Positions 56,061-64,000 of a DNA stretch of 64,000 bases are shown in pieces. The stretch is from the NCBI GenBank assembly GCA_030704615.1, contig CM060733.1, positions 14,136,001 to 14,200,000 of the forward strand, given 5' to 3'. A program made the position numbers and the translations under genes. Source of the DNA: Takakia lepidozioides. Lineage: Eukaryota; Streptophyta; Takakiopsida; Takakiales; Takakiaceae. Under the pieces are notes generated by a model. It saw nothing but the letters and a program-made list of their open reading frames with translations. It had not been told where the DNA came from and made no database searches. The first letter of the stretch is position 1. The number at the start of each line of letters is the position of its first letter.

Positions 56061-58172
56061 TCAGAGAAGGCTATGGCTCTTGACAAAGCATCCTCCAAGG
56101 CACATATACACATCTCCACACGCGTGACAAAAATACCTTTGACGCATACCGCACTGAACACACTTCCTCCTCCTACTAGTCTTGAGGGAGAAATGCACAG
56201 ACCCCGGGTTGGGCACATCTGCCCCTGGCATTACTGTTCTCCTGGGAGGAACCCACCCCACAATTAGTCCCTTTGCAACCTCCAAATTGAAAAGCATGTG
56301 GCTAAGAGGAATGTGGCCCTTTCCCCTCATAAAACCCAGGTACAATATGTAAGCATTCACCAAAGAAGTGTCAACTCCATGAAAGTACAAGCGGTGCCAC
56401 CATTTATGGTCCCTGGTCTGAACAGAGTAGTAACCCCGTAGCTGATCCTGAACATCCACTCCCCGCATATGCTGATGGTAATGAACCACAATAGGGGAGG
56501 TAGGCACATCACGTCTTGCCCCTTTGTGCCATCTTTGTATGAAGCAATCAGGACTGACAGGGGAAATGGCAGTGGAAATCATGGTCACCAACTTGGCATC
56601 CATCCAGGCAATAGCGGCTACTTTGCCACTTATGTGAACACGATATTCCAGCCTACCTCTCTCACCCTTCTTCCCCAAATCAAGGCACGTAGGAAAACCC
56701 ACTCGGGAGGTTTTTACCGTGCCAGTAGCATAGATCTGTTTTGCTGCCAAATCATAGAACAGGATGGGGCTACTGAAAAAATTATCCATCGTTACAATAT
56801 GGCCCTTACCCTCAAATCCTTCTAGTAACCTTGTCACCACGCCATATCCACTGCCATGGGTCATATCATTCCCATCATCCTTCCCAAGGTAAACCTCTAA
56901 CTTCTGAACATATTTGGAACATGCACCACACAAACACCACACCTTCAGACCCCACTGCACAGGCTTCTTGCTCAGGTATTGCTGGATTCGGGCATATTTG
57001 CCCTTGTACTTCACCATTTGCTCATCCACAGTCAAATTCTGCTCGGGGCTCATGTAGGTGGCATACAAACCATTTAGTGCATGTAGCAACCACTTGGTTT
57101 TAGCTAACTTATCAAAAGCAGGGTCAGTGTCAATAGTGCATACATCCTTATTGTCAACAAGGTGGAGGCACCTCAGAATTGCCTCCCATCGGTTGCGGGA
57201 CATAATGCGCATGATGGAAGGACAATTGAAGAAGGCATTGTTGGCTTTCCAATACAATCTAGTACTAGGCAATTTTTTGATTCCCATGAGCATGTGAACA
57301 GCAAGCCAAGCCTTCAATTCACGGATGGTGATAGGGTACCACCATCTACCTCCTTTCAGGTTTCCATTCTGGTTTTCTGTCCTGGCATACAAGTTGGTCA
57401 TGCTACAAATTCGGCGCATGACCGATAGTGGCCAAAACAAATTGAAAAAATCAACTGGATTTGCTGAATCTCCAAAAGGCAAACGAGGACCCGAATCCCC
57501 ACCTAACCATGTAATGTCTGGCAATTCAGTAGCAGAGGAGTTCCACATGTCATCACCAAACAACTCAGCAGGACTCCACTGCTCCCAATTGGGCGGCAAA
57601 TCATATAATCCCACCTCACGCGTTGGATTCCCCGTGTCAACACAGTAGTCCATCAAGTCAGGATTGTCGATGTCAACAAGGTCATCATCTTCTGGATTAT
57701 AGTCACAATCAGAATCTGATTCACTATCATCTACTTCCCCCTCAGGCAATTCAGCTTCAGAATCCAACCCCAAGAGCTCAGGGATAGTGCACAACATTGA
57801 ATCATCAAGATTACACACAACACAGGATTGTGACGATACCACATGAACACCAAGGACACCAAAAAAAGAGACAGTATAATTTTTTGTACCATTCAGGATG
57901 TCCCATGTCTTGTCTACCACAGTGCCATATCCAAATTCGTGGGCATTGCTAGACGATGCCACATCCTGAAGGTGCAGCTCAGCCACTGCCACCTTCACTG
58001 TGGATCCCAAAATCCCTATGTCCTCCATAGTTTGGGAGTGACCAGCAGGATCACATAGCGGATTTTGAGAGTTGCACAAGGAGTAGGTCGAATTGCCCAT
58101 CTCCTCACTCATGAAATCAAAAGAGGGTTCAATACGATTACCTCTCTCCCTGGCCAGTTGTTTGAGCCTCAT
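56061..58172 (-). CDS. piggyBac-type transposase of PB2 (DDE_Tnp_1_7)
   Basis: A single 703-codon frame. Residues 1-240 are variable with an acidic stretch (about 140-170); the catalytic domain covers about 240-600. The piggyBac D triad is visible at D383 (TVDEQMVKY), D463 (VTMDNFFSS) and D573 (GVDVQDQL). The C-terminal cysteine-rich domain at 671-700 has C-V-Q-C, F-C-H-A-C and C-L-G-G-C plus a final histidine, as in transposases that bind their terminal repeats. No stop or frameshift breaks it, so with intact ends and TTAA flanks it may still be active. The true start could lie in the upstream frame 58138-58521, which overlaps it one base out of register. Confidence 0.92.
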   Translation of the reverse strand: MRLKQLARERGNRIEPSFDFMSEEMGNSTYSLCNSQNPLCDPAGHSQTMEDIGILGSTVKVAVAELHLQDVASSSNAHEFGYGTVVDKTWDILNGTKNYTVSFFGVLGVHVVSSQSCVVCNLDDSMLCTIPELLGLDSEAELPEGEVDDSESDSDCDYNPEDDDLVDIDNPDLMDYCVDTGNPTREVGLYDLPPNWEQWSPAELFGDDMWNSSATELPDITWLGGDSGPRLPFGDSANPVDFFNLFWPLSVMRRICSMTNLYARTENQNGNLKGGRWWYPITIRELKAWLAVHMLMGIKKLPSTRLYWKANNAFFNCPSIMRIMSRNRWEAILRCLHLVDNKDVCTIDTDPAFDKLAKTKWLLHALNGLYATYMSPEQNLTVDEQMVKYKGKYARIQQYLSKKPVQWGLKVWCLCGACSKYVQKLEVYLGKDDGNDMTHGSGYGVVTRLLEGFEGKGHIVTMDNFFSSPILFYDLAAKQIYATGTVKTSRVGFPTCLDLGKKGERGRLEYRVHISGKVAAIAWMDAKLVTMISTAISPVSPDCFIQRWHKGARRDVPTSPIVVHYHQHMRGVDVQDQLRGYYSVQTRDHKWWHRLYFHGVDTSLVNAYILYLGFMRGKGHIPLSHMLFNLEVAKGLIVGWVPPRRTVMPGADVPNPGSVHFSLKTSRRRKCVQCGMRQRYFCHACGDVYMCLGGCFVKSHSLL

Positions 58173-58521
58173 CGTGGCTGGCAGAAGACGTCTGGAAGTC
58201 AGGCCAAACCTCGAGCCTCAAAATGTCGTTGACCTCTGCGCTGAACCTAAGAGGGTCTCCTTCCTCCTTGCGATCTACCCAACCCAAAATCTCTGCACAA
58301 TGGCGCCTAAACAAGTAACGAAAGTTGGAGGGCTGTGGAAATCCAGGCCAACGCACACGAGCAGGTCTCTTCAAACACAAGAGGTAGTCCTCATTCAGGA
58401 ACCCGACAATCCGCTCGACTTGCTCGGTTGATGCGCCCAGTGAGCGTGCCCACTTGGCAATCGATGCAGCTTGAGTCTCCAAATGCGCAGGTGCAGGGGG
58501 AGGCAACACACCCGAACCCAT
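58138..58521 (-). CDS. PB2 first open frame (N-terminal region)
   Basis: 127 codons beginning 'MGSGVLPPPAPAHLETQAAS'. The conserved part NFRYLFRRHCAEILGWVDRK matches the PB1 first frame. It overlaps the 703-codon frame by 35 bases in the +1 register. It may be translated alone, joined by splicing, or joined by frameshifting. I see no GT-AG intron that would join the frames neatly. Confidence 0.6.
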   Translation of the reverse strand: MGSGVLPPPAPAHLETQAASIAKWARSLGASTEQVERIVGFLNEDYLLCLKRPARVRWPGFPQPSNFRYLFRRHCAEILGWVDRKEEGDPLRFSAEVNDILRLEVWPDFQTSSASHDEAQTTGQGER

Positions 58522-58529
58522 CTTATACT

Positions 58530-59132
58530 ATGTAGCTTCAACCTTCATCCACAAATTTGCATATGCACACAAGGATAAACACAAAGATGAGCTACACGAT
58601 GCCCTAACTGCGCATAGTCTAGCTCAGGTATCAAACAATGAACATTGCCTTGAATGCGCACCCTGAGTATCAATGCAAAGCCGGCCCATCCTCTCTCACA
58701 GCTATGGCTCAGTCTCTGTAGCGGTGCCACAATTTCCAAGTTTCCTCAACTGAAAGAGAAAGAGATAATGGAAGATGCAATCGGAGCAGACCACCAACGG
58801 CAACCTGTCAAGGCATCTGCAACGGCAACCTGCAACAAAGTATGGAACACGCGCGAACGCCACAACAGACGAGATCACAGCACAAGGCAAAACGCGGGAA
58901 GGAGAGAGACGACGCTGAAAACGCGGGAGCAAGCCAAAATCGCTGCAGAAGCAGACCCCACCTCCTGCGCAGCCAAAAATTGCAACCCTAACCAAAAAAA
59001 AAACCTAATCGCGCGTTGGAATCCTGACTGCCATGTGGCTGGCATCCTACCCTCCAAAAATCAGGTTAATCGGTTCAAATCTGAGAAAAACAGATGGGAA
59101 AAACCAAAACCAACGGCCGAAAACGGGTCGAA
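58530..59132. other. 5' region of PB2
   Basis: Non-coding leader and promoter side of the minus-strand genes, A-rich near 58980-59110 on the plus strand. A 184-codon plus-strand frame at 58654-59208 crosses the element end and is likely chance. Confidence 0.5.
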
Positions 59133-59150
59133 TGGGCGCTTAAGGGTTAA

Positions 59151-59760
59151 AGACCGTGCCGCTACTTATTTTGTACACCATTCCAGAGCATTTCGACGAC
59201 GATTATAAAGGTGCTCAGAACTACATATTAAGAAAAAAAATCATACACCATTCTAGAGCATTTCGACGACGATTATAAAGGTGCTCAGAACTACATGTTA
59301 GGAAACAAAGTCCTTACAGAAAACGGATCTCATCGTGCACCAAACAGTGATGAAGATTTCATTAGATGAGTACCTTAGCAAATTCAAAAAGCCTAGTAGA
59401 TCCAACATCGTGCGCTATTGCAGTACAAATTTTGAGATCAAAGTCGACATGACATAGACAAATGATATGGTAAGATTTTTACCATAAACATACTTCTTTT
59501 TAAAATTCACTTCTTCATTCTCACATTATCTATGGGAAAATATTATAAGAATCACTTGGTGGTTTTGCAGTTGCTACTAAGCAACATTTCTGGTGCCAAC
59601 TTGGCTAGGAAACATGCGGCAATTGGGAAGCCTCCAAGGAAAAGAAAGAAAAATTGTGGAACTGGAGATTTTCAGAATGAAGCAGATACCACACAACCAC
59701 ATGAGAAAATAAGATTTGCACTAAAAACATACTTCTTTTTAACATCCAATTCTTCTCTAT
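59151..59760 (+). pseudogene. Element X gene Y, right copy, 3' part
   Basis: Downstream of PB2 the gene resumes. A 70-bp tandem duplication (ACCATTCTAGAGCATTTCGA at about 59180 and 59248) is followed by 'EYLSKFKKPSRSNIVRYCST' (59370-59430). An intron-like stretch absent from the left copy comes next, then LLSNISGANLARKHAAIGKP and the basic PPRKRKKNCGTGDFQNE up to about 59750. The basic run is a plausible nuclear localisation signal. Confidence 0.5.
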
Positions 59761-61589
59761 CAATAAATAGCTCATATGAGTTAACATGGCTAGTTATAAT
59801 ATTTTGATACAACGAAGATTTAGAAGATTAACGAATATTCAGTGTGGCATGTAAAATTGGGCATTGGTTGGCATTGGTTAGAAGACAAACCAATGCATTG
59901 GTTGGTTGATAGAGTTGTTTTAAACTTCAAACTTGATCTTAATCATTATAAACCAACTTCAACCACAGAAAATCAGACTTAATCAGATTTCAAAACTATT
60001 TATTGCTTCGGCATGAATGACCAATCTATTGTGCAATGCGGATGACACTTATACGACCTACAAAACTGCCCACCAATGATAAATATTTGTAACGGGGTTC
60101 GAGCATGTACTTATGGCTGATTTATCATGGTTGAGGTATATAATGAAATCTGATTGAAGCCTCATTTTTCATGATTGAAGAGTAATAGATCGATATATTG
60201 TCGGTATAGCGAGAGCTTGCATGGTTCTGACATATGCAATTGCCCATGGAAGCATGCGAGAAACCTTTAGAATGGTAGAGAACACATAATGTGCAATTCT
60301 CGACCATTGCATATTTAGTACAACAAATCCTAGGGATTATTGGTAGCCAGATCGAGACAAAGAGACTATTCTTGGTCATTTAAACTAAATTGCCAAAAAT
60401 AAAAATAAAAATGAAAGAAGACAAGTTTACAGTTAAGAGTGACAAGTCGAAGACTTTGTCTTGGGGTCACTGAATTTGAATCGTTTTGTGCTCGTTTGGT
60501 TGTCAAAAATTAGCCTGACGACACACGAATTGGTTGCAATGCATTTACTGATAATTTAGATGATGTCACCGAGGCAGAAGCTAATTTGCTTGATGAGTTC
60601 GATCAAGAAGAATTTGAAGATGAGATAGAAAAATTGGTGGATAGTTATTCGGATAACTTCGATATGAGAGCAAATTTATGCATATAGAGATTTCAATGCG
60701 GACTTTTCAAAGCTATTAGAATTTTTACTTCGTTAATCCACTTAAAATCATTTGCAGAAATATATATATATATATATACCTTACCTTTACCCTACCTAAA
60801 TTTATATTTATCCAATGGATATATCTGGATTACCCAAACCCGTTATTCTCAGTCTTAAGTTATATTTTGATAATACATGTTTATTATAAATAAATAAATA
60901 AAAGTGACGCGTTGCCGAAGCAAGCGGAACTTATGGTGTCACACCCATAGGGCTATTGTCTTCCGGTGGGAAGGTAGACACCGTAATGACTTCCAACAGG
61001 TGGATTGAACCCATAACCACTCGTGAGAGGGTATGTGCCATTACCACTCGGCTACATGCTGGTTGCATGTTGTATACACGTTTATTATACCCTAACTCTA
61101 TATTCATGCGAGCGTGTGAGCCCAAGCTCACGCCACGTCAGCGTGAGTCCACATACAACATTGTCAAATCAGCACGTACCCCTGTCACGTCACCTTCGGC
61201 CCATATAGCAAGTTACAAAAGAAATGATGCCTATACCCGATGGGCATATAACTGTGGGATTTATCCATTTCATTTTGGCAATTTTTGGCTAGTTTTTTTC
61301 AATAAAATCGAGACTGAAAGAATTGAATGAGATTGCACTACACATTTGATTACGGCTATGAATACGATTCTATATGTGTTACTGTGAAATAATTGTATCG
61401 TCTGGACACCGAAGATGTTTGTCTATTGCAACTTGTGTTGCTGCAACTCAATTGAGATACTTCACTTGGAATGTTGTACTTGAACACAGACAACCTCAAC
61501 ACCTAATTCATATTATAAGCATTCATATAATTTGTTCAGATCCCCTGATCTTGTCCAGGTCCCCAGATTCTCAAGTTGCTCCGCTTCAA
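59761..61589. other. Extra segment of the right X copy
   Basis: 59761-59990 and 61430-61589 match the left copy. The space between (about 60000-61430) has no left counterpart. It holds AT-rich DNA, a TA run at 60761-60778 and a tRNA-derived SINE-like block at about 60995-61080. No open frame of note. Confidence 0.5.
60900..61080 (-). repeat. tRNA-derived SINE-like element
   Basis: On the minus strand, GTAGCCGAGTGGTAATGGCA gives a canonical A-box (TAGCCGAGTGG). About 35 bp later GGTTATGGGTTCAATCCACC gives a B-box. The downstream part (GTGACACCATAAGTTCCGC) resembles the inner end of both X copies. Confidence 0.6.
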
Positions 61590-62560
61590 GAAATCAAAGC
61601 AAAAGTCGTCGTCGTCGACGATCACGACATCTACCCAAATGCACCAAAAAAAAGAAAAATACCTCAAAATTCAGAGCAGAAGTGATGATCATCAACGATC
61701 ATGACATCTACCCAAATGCCTGCAAAAAAATAAAAAATAAAACCTAAAAATTAAAAACTAAACTAAACTCAGAAATTAGAGCAAAAGTGATGATCGTCAA
61801 TAATCATGACGTCTACTAAAATGCCAAACAAAAATAAAACCTAAAAAACCAGAACATCTTGACAACTATCCAAATGTTGGCGAAAATTTATTTTTAAAAA
61901 AAAATCCAATATCAGAGCTGAAGTAATGATCATCGACGATCATAACTACCCAAATGTCAGCAAAATAAAACTCAAAAATCAAAGCAGAAATGACGATCAT
62001 TACATCTACCCAAATGTCAGCCAAAAAAAAAAAAAAACTCAAAAATCAGAACAGAAATGATGATCGTCGATGATCATCACGACATCTACCCAAATATAAA
62101 AATATAAAAATGAAATAAAATAAAAACTCAAAAACAGAGCGGAAGTGATAATCGTCGACAATCATGACATCTACCCAAATGTCGGCCAAAACAAAAAAAA
62201 AACAAAAACTCAAAAATCAGAGGAGAAATGATAATCATCGACGATCATCCTGACATTTATCTAAATACAATTTTTTTGAAATAAAATAAAATAAAATAAA
62301 AACTCAAAAGCAGAGCGGAAGTGGTGATTGTTGACGATCATGACATCTACCCAAATGTCGGCCCACAAATAATTTATTTTTTATTTTTATTTTTAACTCA
62401 AAAATCAGAGCAGAAGTGATGATCGTCGACGATCGTGATATCTATCCAAATGCCGCATTTAAAAAGAAAACACCCAAAAATCAGAGCAGAAATGATGATG
62501 GCTATCATCATGACATCTATCCAAATCAAAAATATAATAAAATATAAAATTGGTTAAAAT
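61590..62560. repeat. Palindrome array of element X, right copy
   Basis: About eleven degenerate units, in reverse orientation to the left array. Cores lie near 61612, 61687, 61791, 61926, 61990, 62059, 62149, 62231, 62324, 62419 and 62497. The core near 62419 is a perfect GATCGTCGACGATC. The flanking constant part reads GACATCTACCCAAATG. Unit number and spacing differ from the left array, so copies are gained and lost while the core is kept. Confidence 0.88.
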
Positions 62561-63441
62561 CAGAGCCCAAATGTAGGATTCGCTATCCGAAGTCGCTTCA
62601 TAAAGCCAGAAAGGAGCTGCTTTTGATGGTCATCCATTTCCTGTGTGATTGCCAATTCCACACCTTTCGTAATTACCATCTCCTCTAAGGTTGTTGCGTA
62701 ATACTCTACTTTTCTTCTCTCACATATATCAGCAATTTTTTTGCTGCAAAGAAAGGAACCATTGCAATGAATGCACATAAAAATATGTATATATCCTCGG
62801 AAATTGGGAAACAAAGTTTTTACAGAATGTATTTCTCTTCTGGATGTTACATATCTCCGTGGATATAGGTGTACACGGTATTAAGCCCAACATCTTCCAC
62901 AATTCTGGCGGGTAGACTGTGAGCCACATGGTGTGAGCTCGGGCTCACACGTTCACGGGGTCACGCTCATGTTCTAACATTCCCCCCTATGTCTTGAACA
63001 AATTTACATTATTTGGACCTATTAACCTTGATTATTATTCATAATTGAGAGGCGTATGGTAGCAACAAGAGAGGCGGTCCCTCTTTCTATGGCTTGTCTG
63101 GATTTCTCTTTCAGCACTCATTGTGGTGTAAACCATTTTGTCAATGATCATCTGCTCAATTTGTCATATGAGCCGTAAATTTTTCCAGATTTGTTGTAAA
63201 AAGCCCTGAGATAATGCAAGGCTCTGCTCAAGCTATGATGTCCTTTTACAGCTGCATAGATGGGAGGCTAGAGATGATAAGCAAACCAGTTGGTGTATTT
63301 TCCTCTTGTTTTTTATATCTTGAATGATCATGGTCATTTTCTCCTTGCTTGATTTGCAATGTCGCTTTGTTATATTCAGTCTTAGGTTGTCCAACTGTCG
63401 CTTCAGAATCTTTGAATTTTTCTCTCCAATGATCTCATACG
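62560..63441 (-). CDS. Element X gene Z, right copy
   Basis: The minus-strand counterpart of 12206-13089. The last block (62560-62760) is open: KKIADICERRKVEYYATTLE, then VITKGVELAITQEMDDHQKQ and LLSGFMKRLRIANPTFGL-stop. It keeps the CAG codon where the left copy has TAG. Upstream blocks ('KKQEENTPTGLLIISSLPSM' and 'AFYNKSGKIYGSYDKLSR') match the left copy, but the middle one has stops (after YDKLSR and in WFTPQ). No known domain is recognised. It is helical, charged and small enough to be a DNA-binding accessory protein, which is inference. Confidence 0.45.
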
Positions 63442-63686
63442 AATCTGTTGTCCAATAACCGAGTCTGCTAGGTATTTCAATGCAAATTCACTTTTCTCAT
63501 TGCTTACTCTTTGGAACATTGTAGTAAAAATTGTTTGCTTGTGCGTCATGATGTTGGATCTACATAAATCACTTCACAAAGTGCTATAACCCCCAACCTG
63601 TCACTATGGAAACTTAACAAACTACAACAATGGACAACAAAAACCCAAAGATCAAGAACAATTGTAAAATTGTTCATCCACATCAA

Positions 63687-64000
63687 ATACGATCGAACAT
63701 CTATGAGGATGACTGTTCAATGAATTTAAGTTGCATGACAGAAATTTGTAGAAAACTTTTGGGCGGATTATCAAGATTAATATTTTTTTAAATATAAAAA
63801 ATATAAAATGACATTGAACCTTTTTTTTTTTAAAAATAAGTATTCCGGTAGAGGCTTGACGAACTGCATAGGCAAGTACGGCTATACCATTGTTATCTCC
63901 AACTCTATAATTGTATCATTACCAACTTTTACAACCCTGCTTCCCGCTTGACCTCTCTTTAGCCTTCCTTCTACAATATTCATTCCTGCATTGCAGATCT
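63687..64000. other. Flank outside the right X copy
   Basis: AT-rich DNA with an A/T run at 63785-63836 and no gene. It does not match the sequence left of the other X copy. Confidence 0.5.

Larger units (their letters stand above)
55005..59146 (-). mobile_element. piggyBac-like element PB2, apparently complete
   Basis: A 4,142-bp element bounded by perfect 14-bp inverted repeats (CCCTTAAGCGCCCA at 55005-55018 and its complement at 59133-59146). TTAA stands on each side (55001-55004, 59147-59150). The left X copy shows the same site without the insertion. It carries one long transposase frame without internal stops and a first small frame. Of all mobile elements here it looks the most recent. 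Confidence 0.95.
51327..63686. mobile_element. Element X, right copy (inverted relative to 11239-18498)
   Basis: Reverse-complement counterpart of the left copy with the same order of parts. It is longer because it contains PB2 (55005-59146) and about 1.4 kb extra at roughly 60000-61430 that includes a SINE-like block. It also keeps a segment of gene Y (about 59430-59620) missing from the left copy. Its outer end at 63686 continues into sequence not found near the left copy, where the Gypsy element 2 LTR sits instead. Confidence 0.85.

Noticed and set aside
58654-59208. 184-codon frame across the PB2 end
   Set aside because: It runs from inside the element over its terminal repeat into flanking DNA, so it cannot be an ancestral gene.
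61590-62560. Palindrome arrays as CRISPR arrays
   Set aside because: The genome is eukaryotic, units are degenerate with low-complexity AT spacers, and there are no associated genes.
11239-63686. Inverted arms as an assembly fold-back artefact
   Set aside because: The arms differ by frequent substitutions, indels, an insertion with a target duplication and a piggyBac insertion. A fold-back artefact would be near identical.

Overview
The window is nuclear DNA of a streptophyte, most likely a non-seed land plant or close relative. The firmest evidence is a complete five-exon gene for cytosolic ribosomal protein eS26 (37762-39440). Its protein is plant-like and a telo-box, typical of plant ribosomal protein promoters, lies upstream. 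All readable introns are GT-AG, and repeats dominate the sequence. I cannot name the species.

Layout. 1-2248: no recognisable gene, a short tandem duplication and hairpin-rich repeats. 2249-8611: a decayed Ty3/Gypsy chromovirus on the minus strand with both LTRs. 8612-11238: a 5'-truncated, internally deleted second Gypsy element on the plus strand with its 3' LTR. 11239-18498 and 51327-63686: two diverged inverted copies of one unrecognised repeat, here called element X. Each holds two convergent genes (Y pointing outward, Z inward) whose 3' ends face an array of the palindrome GATCGTCGACGATC. The right copy is interrupted by a complete piggyBac-like element (55005-59146, TTAA duplicated) and the left copy keeps the matching empty TTAA site.

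Between the two X copies lies about 33 kb. It starts with a second piggyBac-like element (19005-37096), split by a 13,433-bp Mutator-like element (23637-37069) with about 400-bp terminal inverted repeats and a perfect 9-bp target duplication. This MULE carries a minus-strand MURA-type transposase and a convergent plus-strand gene ending in a Ulp1/C48-type cysteine protease domain. A short motif (CAGACTG/CAGTCTG) is scattered through its repeats, introns and exons. Next come eS26 and a head-to-head pair of ferritin-like genes (42744-44336 minus, 45286-46967 plus). Both ferritin-like frames are intact across seven exons, but most ferroxidase ligands are replaced.

The host genes (eS26 and the ferritin-like pair) look functional at sequence level. 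Most mobile genes carry stops or frame breaks; the clearest exceptions are the 703-codon transposase at 56061-58172 and gene Z in the right X copy. The most novel material is element X with its palindrome array, the motif-saturated MULE, and the catalytically altered ferritin pair.
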